Source of the DNA: Struthidea cinerea
Lineage: Eukaryota > Chordata > Aves > Passeriformes > Corcoracidae
Direction of reading: 5' to 3'
Length of the DNA stretch: 64,000 nucleotides
NCBI GenBank assembly: GCA_013397865.1
Contig: VZTI01003646.1
Coordinates: 988,373-1,052,372 of the forward strand
Shown here: in pieces, positions 11,801 to 26,800 of the stretch
Position numbering within the stretch: position 1 is the stretch's first letter
Layout of the letters: each line of letters starts with the position of its first letter
Notes under the pieces: generated by a model
Database searches by the model: none
What the model saw: the letters and a program-made list of their open reading frames with translations, nothing else
Told to the model about the DNA's origin: nothing
Position numbers and translations under genes: made by a program

Positions 11801-14800
11801 GTTAACATGCCCTGGGAAGGGGGGGTGTGGTCAGCCTGCCTCTATTCCGACAAGCCTCATCCCTGTTGCTATGGAATTAGCTCCCCTGGACAGTGAAATG
11901 AGCTCCACTGTCAGCAGCTCATCCAGGGTGAGGGTGCAAGAGCTCTGCACCCTCAGTCCTTGTGCCTGCAGCAAGGGCAGAGCACCCCGGCAGAAATCTC
12001 TCCTTTCCTTCCAGGTGCTCAGGGAACATCCTCTTGACCAGAGAGAGAGTCATTAAACTCCTCCTCCCCATCCCTCCCCCACCACCTGAAAAGGGTTGGT
12101 AAGCACTAGAAATTGGCAATCAGAGAACAATGAGCTGGAGCTGTTAACAGCAAGCACACAACAGTAATTGAAACAAGCAGAAGGGCTCTGGAAAGCTTCA
12201 GCCATCCCCATGGTTGCTGACAGGGCCTGCCTGGCTCTAGGAGGGATTGTGCCAGCACCGGAGGCTGCCCCTACAGGCGACAGTGACTCCAGGCTGGCAC
12301 ATGCTCCTCTGTCTGGAGATGGCTTTCTGCCCTCAGGGCTTGTGGGCATGGGGCCCACAGCACACGTGGGGTGGCCACCTCCTCCTGCCCCCTCCAGAGA
12401 GTTTGGCAGCCAGACCTAGCTCGGGTGGTCCGAGTTCACCAGCACCCCATGGGAAAGGCCTCGAGGCTCCTGTTGCTGGGAGCTGGACAATAAGGAGCTG
12501 AGTGCACATGGGATAAAGCACGACACCAGCTGGGCCAATCTGCTACCTGTGCCAAAGAGATTCAGTGCCATCAGAGTGTCTTGAGCCTGTTTCAGCTCCT
12601 GTGGCATCCCTCATTGTGTGCGGCTGACAAGCCCTCCCTATTCTCTCCAGCCCACTGGCAAGGATTATTTACCCTCCCCTTTTCCCCCTTTTAATTTATT
12701 TACAACTGGTGGAGGATAAAGAATTAACGTACATCACCAGAGTCCGAGGCAGTATGAACAGGTAGGTGTGGGTAAGTTTGCTTACCTCTGGGATCTAAAG
12801 GAATATTGTATGTGTCCCCAAGAACTACAGAGATTAGGCAGAGCAGAGAGAAAAGGGGAGGGATGAGAGAGAAAAAGAAATGCAAAAGTGCAAAAAGACA
12901 GGTTAGAGACCACCATCCCTTTGAGAACAAAGCAGATATTAACACAGAGCAGCCACAGGCAGGTGCACAGGAGAGCAGGCAGGAGTCCCTCCAAGGCCAC
13001 AAATGGAGTGGAGATCACAGAGGAAAGGCAGAGTCCAACCTCCTTCCCCTGCTGGAGACATTGTTTGCATTGTCATTGGCTGTATTTAGCAAGACGCGTC
13101 ATTCCAAATCAGTCCAAACCCACTTTCAAGGCAAAGCTACCTCAAATCTATGCTGACTTTTCAATCAGCTAAGACAGATCTCACTGCAAGACAACATGTC
13201 AAGACTTCCAAACAACAGTGCTGACATTGCCATTCAGGGGACAACATGGGAAACAGTAGACGGTTCCAAGAAAAAGCTCAGACCACTTCTTTGGCCAAGG
13301 AGAGAGAGTCAAGGCCCAGAAGGGTCTGAGCACACTGAGCTTTCAAGTGGAGAAGGCACAAGGCAGTGGCTAGAGGAGATGTGGCAGAAACAGAGACATC
13401 CTAGTTTGAGTTGATTCAGAATTAGCAAAAATTTCCAAACAGGACTTTGCAGGTAACAGTCTGGAGGCAGCTCTAAGCTTCCTCCTACCTCTGCTTCTAA
13501 GGGGCTCTTTAACCCTCTCCAGTCTGTGCCCCCTTAGGGCACTATGCCCCCTGAATCTCCAGTCTGCTCTATTCCAACCTCCTTGAAAGCAAGAGCTCTG
13601 CCAAGGCCAAGAGCTCACTGGAGAGCCTGGAGCTGCTGCTCTGCACAGAACCAAGAATCCCACTCCAGCTGACATGCAGCAGCACCCTGCTACACAAGCC
13701 GCTTGTGTACTCAGCTTCTGATCTATGCATTTATTTCTGCAGTGAGTCTCTTCAGCAGCCTGGAGAGCAGAACTAAAACTTGTCTCTCTGATAGGGCACA
13801 CAAATAGCTCTAGAGTCCCAGCTTGCCCATGCCTCGAGGCTGAGGAGATTCTTGCTGCCGCTGTTGTACTCTGCGCAGAGGATGTGGCAGAGGAAGGCGC
13901 TGTTCACCACACACAGCCCAGCTGGAGCAGCCACCCTCACTCCAGTACAGCCACACAGCACCAGGCCAGGGCCAGACTTGGAGCTAAATGACCCAGGCAT
14001 CCTCTCTCAGAGCACATAAATAAACACCATCCCCATGGGTACCTGACAGGAGCAAGTGTGGAAGGCCAGCAGGAAACTCTGTGTCCCTTGGAGTTCTCCA
14101 GATAACCAACTATGTGGTCAAGGCAGATTGGAGGACAAGACAAACCACAGGGTGAAGGACAGGATGAGAACAAGCTCACAGTGCATGTTGAGGTTTGGTC
14201 ACTTTGGGGAAGATGTCCAGGGAATTGGAGGAAGGAACTGCATGCCCAAGCAAGCGCCGTGCATGTACGTACCTTGTGATGCCAGCATGGCACCTGCTGT
14301 CTCCTGGAAATCCAGTAACTGCTGTAGGAAAAGGATGGCCTGGAAGCAAGGGAGGGAAGTTAGGAGCAACCAACCTTACATCTCCTATGCTGTGCTATTA
14401 AGGAGCATGAAGGACCACCTGTCCCCCCACACTTAAAGGCATTCAAGAAACAAATCACTACACTCCTTTGAATTGCTGTGTTTTCCCACACAGTCACGGC
14501 ACGGCTGAGTAAGGGTCACCAGCTCATCCTGCCATGGAAACCAGGTAATTGTGTAATTGTTAATGCCAAGACACCTTAATTTGGGAAATTTCCCTACTGC
14601 TCTTTTTAAAACTCCTTCAGAAGCTGTTTTCCACAAAGGATGGTTCAAATCATCATCACGTACATTGCTGGTGAGTTCGTGAACTGTCCCATCTTTTGGC
14701 ATGTTGTATTCCTTGTCTGGATCATTCTGAAAAGGGGAGAGAGAGACGTAAGGTGAGCATATAAGGGGAGACACCTACAATACAACTGCTGCTACAAGTG

Positions 14801-17800
14801 AGCTGAAGGCTTCTTTATCCAGCCACTCCCAACACCCTCAGGCCTGGCTCTTGCACTGCCATCTCCTGGTGCTCAGAAACCAGAGCTGCCATGCACCAGC
14901 AGCTCAGAACCTCAGGGGTCTGCTCAGCATGTGACCATCACACCTTCAGCTCGCCTACCATTCACCAACCCCACCTTACACAGCGACAGCTTAACACGAG
15001 TCCTCCAAAACTTTTCAAGACAGCAATTTTCCTTTCTTTTTAAATAGGATTAATTCTGAGATAGACTTGGTATCTGCAGAGGCCTCGATGCTCATGTCAA
15101 ATTACTAAGACCCTGTTAAGGGTCTTAGGCAAAGGCCTTCTGTGTTTGAAACCAGCACCAAGCATTTGGTATTTGACTGTCCCAAGTAATCCAGCAAGTT
15201 CTTGCTTCAGTCAGAAACCACATGGTCTCATGGAAAGCTGAAAGCTAAACTAGGGGTTTTGCTCCCAAAAACCCTCTTCCAAGCCTGAGCAGAGACCACT
15301 GAGGAGAATCCTACCTTAATGTTGTCTGCAAACTCTTCCAGTGCCTTCGCACCAGTGGTCTCCATGGAAGTGATCAGCCCTGGCAGTTTGTTCTTAGTGC
15401 CTGCTGCAGTTCCCTGGAATAGTTCCACGATAGATCAGAAAAGGAAAGCAAATAGTATCTGAACTTCCACCCAGCACCTACCCTCCCTCATCCCTCACCC
15501 CAGCATCTCATTCTCAGCTCCCCATGTGCCAGAAGAATATTTACAGCACCATCAACAACACTTCCCACATTCTCCAGGCAGAAAGGGAAGATGTTGTGGT
15601 GGTCCATCGAGGTCAGGACTTGAACTGAAAAGAGTTGCTGCTGAGAGATGTTGAGTTGCTGGTTCACCTCCACATAAAGGAGAAAACTGTATTTGTGACA
15701 CTTCCAGTCCATGCTTGGGGGGACAGAAGCAGCATGGCTTTGCTCAAAGCCACTGTGATAATCCATTCCAAAAAGTTCTACAGATAACCCAAGCCACAGG
15801 ACCCTCTCCAATCCCATCACATTTACCTGCAAGACCTGGTCAAATTCTGGCTTCATCTGCTTGAGATGCTTCAGGATGGGGAAGATTGTGAGCACAGCTG
15901 AATAGTCATGTCGGATGATGGCTTTACGGGCAGCTGAGACAATGTTATCGCCCTCCATGATCAAGTTATCCAATGACTCCTGCAACAAAGCCAGAGACTC
16001 ATGAGAAAGGACAGGACTTCTGCCCAGGCAGCATAAAGGGCTCAATGCAGGACACTCATTCCAGATGCCCATTTGGCTGATGGGTCATTTGTGGTACCAG
16101 TGAGGGACTCTGAGCATGTGTTCTCCAGACTCTGTGCAGGCCCTGGTTCCCCGAACAGCTCCTGGAGGACAAGCCAGCATCCTTTACAAGCACAGAGGCT
16201 CAACTGACCTGGATGAGAGAATCAAAGGTCTTCTTCTGGTGGTGCTCCGGGACAATTTCTGTCAGGAGCTGGTATTCACTCTGGGCCAGTTTGACAAAGG
16301 CACTGACGCAGTGGATGTATGCATCGATCTCGATGTCGAAGACGTCGTCCCTCCCTGCAAGGGCAAGATGCCTTTGGTTTACACAAGGAGCACGAGGTTC
16401 TTCTGGGAAAGTTGGTTCTGGCTTTGCACCCATCCGTGTGTGAGAACAAGAGTCATCTTCTCACCACTCCTGCCCTGGGTTTGTGTGTGGGAATCTCTGA
16501 GTACCCTGCAGGAGGCAGGAAAAGTCACCTGCAGTTCAGGAAACGCACATCAGGGCACCACCTCTTTCCAGCCTCGTGACAGCAGGGAAGGTTGGAGCTC
16601 TTCTGGGATATAGACTAAATTTAATCAAGGGCTTGAACACAGAGTACTAAACTCAGGAAAGTCTGAGGTGAATTATTCAACATCTCTGCTTGTATTTTTA
16701 GAATTCCTTATCTCCATCCATCATGCAGATGAAGAACTGCCATTTGGCATCAACATTTCTGGGAAATAAAGGCTGTCCTGGAAGGCAGCTTCTTCCCACT
16801 TGCAGAAACAAGATAAAAACCAGGCTGATGAACATTTACATCCTATGAAGCAGGAATATCAGCACAGCTAGGTGAGTTATCTGCCACAACACAAATGCAA
16901 ATATCTGAGTCCTAGAATACGAACGTCTCGGCCAAAGATCCATCAAAGATCCTACATGGTAGGCATGAGAAGTGATACAAGGGCCAGCACCAACTCATGC
17001 CAACCACTGCTGGATGTGTCTGCAGGACAGACCCCATCCTGCAAGACAGTAAGATGACACAGAGAGGCCTTCTGTAAGCTATAGGCTGCTGCTTCTCTCC
17101 TCCCAGCAACTTTTGATGGAGAAAGAACCAATTCTTCCCTATGCTGACAGGTCCCTCAGGTTGATATTTCCAAAGTTTTGGTCAGCAGAGGACACACAGA
17201 CTGCCTATGGTGCAGTGGTGCACTGTAGTGTGTGCTGCACTGATCCCTTTCCTGCTTGCTTTGCTTCAGCACCCAAGAGGCCAGCAGCCACCTACAGGAA
17301 AATGTCCCTCAGCATGGTGACTTTTGGTTGGACAAAGTTGGGTTCCTTGTCTGAGGGCTTGGGGGGGTGTGATTAGTAGGAGTGAATTCTACTGAGAAGA
17401 GCCAGAGCTTCTTAGCCAGAGGAGGCTCATGCTTCAGGATTGGCCACGGAGAGGAACAGGCCTGGCTACACCACGACAGTGGGGCACGCTGGGAAGCAGG
17501 GGGGACCAGCTGGTGCCCAGTGCCAACCCGGTACTTACCCGCAGCCGGCCCGTGCTTGTCGCTCAGGGCATCGGAAAGGTGCTTAACACGTAAGTCATGC
17601 TCATGACCTAGTGAGATGGCAGCCGGCACAAACAGAAGGCACAATTTATCCAGGGTGGTCACAGCAAGGATGCTCACTCTGGCTGGAAGCTGCTTCAAGC
17701 CTGGCTTATTTGATCTGGTGGACATCTTTTTCCCTACAGTCCCAGGAATGCTTCCTGACCAAATCCTTTTGTTGGGCTATACAGCGGTAGCAACCCTTTG

Positions 17801-20800
17801 AAACCTGATGAGAAGTGTGAGTTAAGTTGTTTCTTGGACCACAAGAGTCCCTCATATCTCCTGCCATATGTTCCAAATGGGATTGCAGGCACCAGAGTCC
17901 AATTTTTACCCACAACCATTACAAATCCAAACTCAAAGCCCCTCTCCTGCTCAGCATGAGAATTTTCCCCCACGTGAGTGATGTTAGTCACCATCTGCGG
18001 TTTAGCAGGCTACAGCAGAGGTGCTGAAGAGACCTGCTTTGGATGGATTCATAGCAGGAAGCAGGAATGTCTTAGAGATGCTTTGAAACATCTTCTCCCT
18101 CATCTGGCACAACCTCTAGGAGCAGAGGAGGTCATAAAACAGGAGACAACCATTTAGGCAGGTCTCCACAGAGGAGATGTACAGGCACAATGCTCTGAGC
18201 TACCTGTGGTCCAACACTGCAGCATCAGGTTTGGAAAGGTCACTAGGAAACTGAATGTCTGAAAGTCCAGGCAAAAAGAAAAGAGAACAGGAACACCACA
18301 AGCAGGTATCAGCAGAGCTTCCATTACCCAGGTGGCTGTGGTGGGTCAGTGTTAAGGTAACATTCCTCTCCACCTCTACTCATGCTTATGGACACTCTGA
18401 AATTCAGATAGTAAATTCTGAATAAATAGAATAAATAAAAGAAAAAATCATTGCCCCTTCAGCATCTCCTTGGTTCCCCAGTCCAACACCGTCCACCAAG
18501 CACTGAACTAATGGAAGCCCCACCTGGGAAAGCAAGGCTGAAACACAGAGAAAGTCAAGGGTGAAGTAGCTCAAGCTGTGATTACCTTCCATAGGAATGA
18601 GGTTAGAGGCCCCCTTTTTCCCATCTAGACCATGCTGAGAGTACTGTTTCAGAAGGTTCTGAGCCTTACGGATCGTGCCTGTCACCAGAACCAGAGAGAA
18701 GAGACAAGAAGACCTAGAAAATGAGTGAAAGAAAACAAACCCAGAACACCAGCCCTCCACCAGCAAGTCACCTGGGCCCAGCAAGAGGATGCTGGGCAGC
18801 AATGAGGATGCTCAGCACGGGAACGTGAACCCCAAACTCATGTCCAAGTGTGCAGCTACAATGGCATTTCCAGAATGTCTCCCTGCTTTGAGGCTGGGGG
18901 CATAAATTCCAGCCAGGGATACAGAATCAGTTTGGAGATGCAGCATGGTACGGCTGGGTGATAAACACAATCAGAGAAGGGAAGGCATGAAGCTCCCTTC
19001 CCTGTAATGGGTTTATTGAAGTCAGTACCCTGCATCCAAGGTTTGCTGCTTTTCCTCAGCTGTGGAAGCAGGGCTTTGCATATGGACAATTCCTGTCTGG
19101 CAACATGATGCCTGCTCCTCGGAGCCACAACTGCAGTCACTCAATAAGAGGTGCCTTTCTGAGGGGTATTTTCTGAGCATAATCAATAAAGAGCCATCAG
19201 GAGCCCCAGAGCCAAGTCAAGGAATGGTACAGGAAGCAGTAAAAGGGTGACAACCTCTGGGCTTTTTTTGCAGCAGCAATTCCCATCACAGGAATCCCAG
19301 AATAATGGATGCTGCCCACCCATGTCTAACTTGCACTAAGCCACCCTAATCCCCAAGACACTTCTCTTCTAAAGAACTGCAAATCAATTAAAACCATGGA
19401 AAAAAAATAACACTGGGTTAAAAGATTTATACTTTAAACACACAAAAACCAGACAGAACTGAACAAAAGGCAGTGCTGGATATACAGCTGGAAAGCACAA
19501 AACAAAGCATTAATGTGACAACTGAAGCCTATGCAGTGTTTCCACATTAAAAGGTTAGTTGTCATGCAACAAGCTACAATTATCACAAGCACACGGACAC
19601 CCTCTCGCAGCAGAGCTTTGCTGTTGCCTGCACAACAGGGAACTGGAAGTTTTGGGAAGGTGGAAGGGGTTTCTATAGGAGACCCAAATGAAACAGAACC
19701 GGGCTGAGGAAATGAAGAAACCAAAACCATAAAAATGCTGCTGCCAAAATTAAGAACTGTTCTTCTGCTATACAGTAATAAAGACTTCAAACATGCAGAA
19801 AATCTCTACTTCCACCACTAACTGTGAGCCACAGTGCAGCCTGGAAATGAGTGCTGGCTGCCCACATGCTGAAGGGAGCCCAAGTACACACTGCTGCAGA
19901 ATGACATTCCGGGGTGCAGGACAGCTTCATCCCGTAAAGGGATTTATGGCAAGGGAAAGGAAACTTCAGGTCCCCCAGACAGTGGGGGAGAACAGGAGAA
20001 AGAAGTTCCCCTTGAATTACCAAACTGCCTTAAGCTGGTGCACTTACTAAATGACAGAACATGGTTCCCAAAATGTAATATTTCACAGGTAATATTGTCC
20101 TTCTACCAGATCAGAGTGTTCTCAACTGCTTTGCAAAGAAAAAAAAAAAAATCATATCCATAAAACACGTTCTTCTAGAAAAACTTCTCCCCTCTCGACC
20201 CACACCTGGGAGATGGGCTGTTTCACGCCCTTGCTGGCTGATGCATTTGCTCCTAACCTTCTGCCATATGATCAAATGAGGGCTATGCCTCTTCTTCCAA
20301 GCTTCCTGATGCTCTTCACACCCCACATCTCCACTTTAATTCTTAGCTACTTCCAGAAACCTCAAGAGCTCGGGCACACCAGCAAGTTCCTCTGAGCAAG
20401 GAGGGCTCTTCCTTACTGCTGCTGCCATGGCCCAGCAGCTGCAGAGCAGCTCAACCCACGTACTTCTTCTACCTGTTCCTTCATCTTTCCCACTTTTAAG
20501 CATCTAGGGGGAGGGGAAAAACACAAAGGAATAAAAATAGAGGGTGAATTGGTGTGAAAACCAAGCAGACAGTACAACTGCTGCTGCTGTCAGCAGGATC
20601 TCACTCCACAGGTATGCAGTGGATGTTTTCACAGCCCACCCTTGACGGTTTCTTCTCTTTTTCCATTTTTTTTTCCTCTTTTTCTCAATTTCAGGAGCTG
20701 ATTATGCTGCATTTTATTTGCATAAGCACAATTACCTGTGTTTACTGACACACACCGAGTGTTCAGTGTCCGGGGGCATCACTTCAGTGCTGCTGGATCC

Positions 20801-23800
20801 CTCTGACTTGGCATCATAATTAGGCTTTAATGGATTCTGGTGGAAGCCAAATGCTTTTGTTCCAGGATTGTTTTCCCCTTTTAGGCAGCTCCCTAACCAA
20901 ATGGGACTGTGTTTCAGCTACTAATGAAAACATTACATTCAAGCCAGGCAGTGATCAGTCTGGGAAGCAGGAATGGGCTCTTTATTCTGCCACTCAACAT
21001 GCCTTCAGGTACCACCCCACTGGGGCACTAAGGAAACTGGAAAAGAGATCCCCTGTAGTCTGAAAATAGCCTCCAAAGGTCAAAAAATGTCTGAAACCTT
21101 TGCTTCTGCAGCCCAGTTGTTACATAGAGTGGGGTTTGGGCATGCATGAGACACGTTTCTCCAATTGCAATTCATTCTCATTTCTCTCTTCCATTAGGCA
21201 GTTTTCTATCCAAGTAGGAGGGCAACACAACCTCTTTTCTCAAGCACCAGCTGCAGGAATCTGCAGGAAACCAGACAATGCTCTCTGGCTTTTGCAGGCA
21301 GCCACATCTCCCCAAAAATGCAGAGCTGCCGAGCTGCCTGCTGCTCTCAAGCCAAAAGAGAGCACAGGGTCTACAGGCACCACAAGGGAGCTTTAGTTTA
21401 TGCACATATGTTTGCAGTAGGATGATTTGGGAACCTGAATACACCTGCTCTCTGAGACTGAGTGCTGACATTCCAAACAGCAAACTAAAACCAGAGAAAG
21501 CCCACAAAACACTTCATCAGCTCAACTTGACCTGTCAAGTGTCATTAAGAGGAGACAACTCTGCTTTAGAAGCATCTCCAGCAGTCAGATTTTTAACTGC
21601 ATGATATAACAACAGGAGACAGCACGGGGTACATCAACAGACAAAACAGGAACAGAGGGATGAAGGCCCTCTGAAACAACACATGGATACGGAGCCTGTT
21701 CTCTAGAATTCAACACAGTCCCTGGGGCTATCTCTGCCTTGTTACTCTGCCCCTAACACCTCACCTTCCCTTTAGCCTCTGTTGTGCTTTGTTTTGTGGT
21801 AAAAAAAAAGCTATAGCACATCAGATTTAGTTTGTTATTTACCCCTTGCAACAGGTTAAAGTGTGCATTGGGGTGTGCACTGGGATATTCTTCCTCAAGG
21901 ACCAAGGAAATCAACTCTCTTGTTGGAACAGTCAGAAAACCCCCTTGTCTGAAACCCAGACTGGCAGAACTTGGCTTTACTTGCTGAAATGAAGTACCAG
22001 AACAGAAAAAAACCTTTGTCCAAATCGAACAAAGGCTAAACCCAGGGGAATCAAACACCACCAGGTAATGTTGCTCTGAAGAGAGCCACTGTGAAGAGGG
22101 TGTGAGACCTCCACCTCAAGAGCTGTGCTTGAAAGCCGATGGACCTGCAGAAGAAACAGTGAATCTCTGCCCAAAGACTCTATTTTTCTCCATTTTTAAC
22201 TTCACTTAAGTACAATTCAGCAGTCATAAGAGATGGCTGGTGTACAAGGTTCAACACCCACCGTCCGTCAAGAGCTCCAGTCTGGTTCTCTGTCTGCTTC
22301 ACAGAACACTGGAGACAAATGAGTCACTATTTCTTCTTGACATTAACAATAACCCAACAGACCACTCGGGACACTCTTTCCTTCATGCACCATCAGCTCT
22401 GTAAGCGCATGCAGACCATGCTCTGTGACTTCTACCTGCTCCAGCTCACAAAATTCAACTAAACTGGGCATAAAGACATGAAAATCTTCTGGCACATCTA
22501 CAGCTGAGACTTTCCTCATGACAAGTAATTCTGGATGCTCAAATGCATCCACTTTGGAGGAGTCCTGTCTGTAGGAACTTGTGCTCTCCAAAGTGTGGGC
22601 TCCTCTCTATGGGAGCATCCAAGAGCTGAGACTCTTTTACAAAATCCCTAGGATTTTTTCAATAATCTGCCCATGAAAACAAAGAACTTCCCCCATTCCT
22701 GACTCCTTACCTAGAGCACAGAGGAGATGTTATCACTTGTCAGGCTGCCCAGAAATGGTTGCTGACCATGCTCAATTCACAGCAATAAAAACACAGGAAC
22801 CTTTTCAGAATCAGGTGATAACTGAGAACTGAGGACCAAATCTGAAGCATCTGCAACCTGAGCTTCCCATGGCTCAACCATAAATCCCCACTGGCACCTT
22901 TCAGTGCCTCTGAGCCCTAACAGGTGGTTCTCTGCTGCCAGGGGAAAATTCACTGAAATTCACAGACCAATTCCATCAGCTTTCAGGGACAGCTCCAGGG
23001 CACAGCAGCGATGGCAAAGATTGATTTTAAAAGACCACAGGGGTGATGTCTGGATGCTACAGCCTTCCCCAGGCAGCCCTCCCTCTCCAAATATCCCAGG
23101 CACACCCTCTGCTGTAGCAAGAAGAGGCCCAGCAAAGCCTCTCCACACACAGAAGTGAAGAGAGCGAGCACCAGGGCCAGCACACACACACATAGACACA
23201 CATTACCTGGGATGAGGACTGCATTCACAACAGGATTATAAAAATAAACACAACACAATTAAAATGGGTATTTCTTCTTCCTCCCTTTCCCCATCCCATC
23301 CATTCCCAGTTCCTACCCACATTTCTTACTGTTTTCCTGAACCCACTAAGAGTATTTGGACAGCACAGGACAAAATAGGGAAGGGGAGTATAGGCCAGGT
23401 AAACCCACAGACATCTGAACTTTTCTGATGAGATCACTGTTACAGAGGAGACAACAGGGTGCTGGGACACAGAGGAACAATATCCCCATGCTGGCTTTTG
23501 CTGTCCCTCCTGGCTGTGCTCCCACTAGATGGCACATTCCAGAGACAAGAACTCCAGCTCTACCCTCCCGAAATCCAGAGTGACCAACCTCACCAGCAGC
23601 ACCAAATGCAGCAAAACTGCATTGTGAGGAGAGGAGGAATAACCCACCAGTCACATTCGTAGCTCTTCCCGAGACAGGCTGAGGCAAGAGCTTTAAGAGC
23701 CTTTCTAAAATTCAGACAATGTTGTATCTCATTTTTGTAGGCACCTGTCTAATCCCCATCTCAACTCCTGGTGACTTCTCGCTTTCGAGCACAATAATAA

Positions 23801-26800
23801 TTTATTCATAGCTAATGACTGAAGTGATGTTTTTATCAGATGTGAGCTTTCTATTTGCTGTGGCACAGACTATATGCCATATGCCAAGGCTGAGGACAGG
23901 TGTTCTCAGATCAAATCCTTTTACAGCTCCCTCAGGGCTCTTTTTACTCATCTCCTTTGTTAAGGCCTTTCCCTTTACGAAAGGCCTCTCTGCTCCTTTT
24001 ACAGCACCCAGAGAACAGACCTGAGGTCTTGACACACAGAGAGTGTCTGTAATCCCAGTGCTGAATCCAGAGCAGAGAAGTGCTTACCTCCAAAATCTCA
24101 CCCTAGAGAGATTTTAGACACAAAGATACCTCAGCAGTGAGAGAGGGCCTGAAGATTTGTTCAATACCCAGTGCAGTGATCCCTCCTCAGGGACTCACCC
24201 GGTCTCTTGACTGGCTTTTTGGTGGGGGTGTCCTTCCTTTTGTTCTGAATGGCAGGGGAATACGGCACCCCAGAGGAAGAGCTGTTCTTACGGAAATGGT
24301 CCTTCAGCCCCTTGATGGAGCGGTCGAGCTGCACAGAGCGGATTTGGAAGTAAACTGTCATGAAATCTGAGGAGACAAGGTAAAAACAAGATTATAAGCA
24401 AACAGGGAACACTATATAGTAAAGCAAACACTTTGTGCCCCTACAGGGACTTACAAGCATTCGTGTGGGACCCTAAGTCAGCATCTTTCCCTCCCAGAGC
24501 CTCTCCTATTTTCTTCAAAAACTTCTCCCTTCCCCTGCAATCTTCATTCCAGCCCTCCCACCACGCACAACATGAATTCCACCACCAAGTGGTGGAACTG
24601 ACAGGAGATACTTGTGCAAGACATTGTCAATCCAAGTACTCAGTTTCCAGCATGAGAGACTTTACACACTTTTCAGGATTCAGGGCACTCGGGAATTTAA
24701 TGAGGTGCTTGTCATTTGAAAGCAGAATACAAACTGACTAATAAAATATGCTCTATATGCATGAGTCGCCTTTGATCATGGAAAAATTCTTAAGAAGATT
24801 TTAAGGATGTTCTTCATACTTGGTAAGCACAGTAATTCCCCCCTCAGGAGTAAATCATTGAGGTGGGGGGGGGGTAATTCTCGGAGCTGCATGAATGTGA
24901 AAGTTCACATTTCCTGTACAAGTCTACAAAGTCATTCAATCCCAAAGGAGAAGTTAATAAAGGACTATAAAGCTCTAGGCAGTTCTTGATGCTGCAGAAC
25001 AGGAAAGGAGAGACGTACAGAGCAAAGAAAATCTGTGCTGCTTTCCCCTGCCCTCGGTCACATTTCATACAAAGAGTTCTGGTCATAAATATTTCCCAAA
25101 TGGGAATAAGTCTTGCACATTTATAAAAGCTGAGCACTGGATAGCTGCAGCTTCATCTGAAGGCATTACAAGTGCAAGTGCAGTGGATTTTTGCTACAGG
25201 ACAGACTTTGCATTACCATAATTTGTGCTTTATTTACACAGCTCACTCTGTTCAACTGACAAACCATTGCTTCAGTCTCACTACAAAAAAAAACAGGATC
25301 TTCAGGTGATGGAAAGACTGAACTGTTCACCTAAAAGGTGCCACTAAGGCATGACTCGTCCTGCCAGTGCTGCCAGACACCCACTAGGGAACAACAGGCA
25401 GCACCACCCACCTTGATTCCTGCCGTTCTCCACCAGCCAGCCCGAAATGCGGATGATGTCGTGCAGGACGCTCTCCGGGAGATGCTCCAGGGTCATCTCC
25501 TCCTGCGTGTCCATCTCCTCATCCCCGCTGATCAGGTCCAGGATGAGGATGGGTGGCACTGGCTTGGTGTGCCGCGTCATCAAGCTGCGGAACTCCGACT
25601 CCAGCGATTCCTTGCCCCGCTCAAAGAGGGATTTCTGGCACAAAACAGCAGGACAGAAGCAGAACAGGACTCCTGTAATCAGTCACTCATGATTATTTTT
25701 GCATAAGAACATCCTTCCTAACCCCTGTCAAGTACTGAAGGCTTCAAACTCCAACCACGCCTGTATTATGCCTGAGAGACTTTTAAAGTGAATTAAGTCT
25801 AAAAATTGCTTGGGAGTTGTTCAGTCTTCAAGTGGGATTTAAACAGATCACCCATTCTGCTCAAGCAGCTGAAGGACTGACAAGAGCTGCTCAGGAGGAG
25901 GTTCAATCAACTCGTCCACAGGTGCAAGAGCTGCTTTCAGAGTCCTCCTGGCACAACACAGAGAGAACAAAATGCCAGGAGCACAAATGCTGCCCAGTAC
26001 CGGCTTAAAGAGAAGCCAAAGCAATCATTTCTTCAGCTGTGCCCAAACACCACCTTCCCCAGGCAGCAAACCCACAGCCTCTCCCAGCAGGGGACAAGCA
26101 GCAGGGCTGTGTTTGTCACTCTCTCATCCATGCCAGGTTCCAGGTCCATGACCTACCACACGGTTCAGCTCTGGGCTGTCCGGGTTGTTGTCCTGGAAGT
26201 ATTCCACTGCCTTCTGGATTTTGTCCATGCAATTCAAGTATTCCTCCAACCTCCCCGTGGGGCTAAAAAATAAAGCCAGAAATAAAAAAGTAGTGCCCCA
26301 AGAAGCAAACAAAGAAAATACCATGAAGGCACCAGACCAGACTCAGGATAAAAATAACAAGGAAAATTTCAATCCCCTTTCCTTCAGCTAGGAGGAGATC
26401 ATGGAATTCCCTTCTGCCTGCACTCAGTGCCACAGCAGAATACCCAATCCACACAGCAAGTGCAGAAGTACTGATGATGGAGCAGCACACAACTCTCAGC
26501 CTTGCTTTCCTCTCCCAGGCAGGCCCTGATGGGAAGGCACACGGAACTGCACATCCCACCCCAGAGAAGAGCCATCCAACACCCTCCCAGAGAAGAAGGC
26601 TCCAGAACAGCTCTGGCTCATCCTGGATGCAGTGACAATCTCATTGGGCAGGGAGAACCTTTGGGAAAAGGGCAGAGGAAAACAGGGAAGCCACTAGTGC
26701 TCACAGAGATTGCCATAGCAGCACCTCTGCAAGATCTGGAAGAGATCCCAATGCAGAGTCTGAGCTGTCTTTGCCCTCTAGAAACGGCTGAAGGTCAAGT

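Noticed and set aside
12548..12587. Possible extra EXOC7 exon reading [13 protein letters not shown] on the minus strand
   Set aside because: Although AG and gt sites flank it, its 40-nt length breaks frame between exons 14 and 15, and I know of no counterpart.
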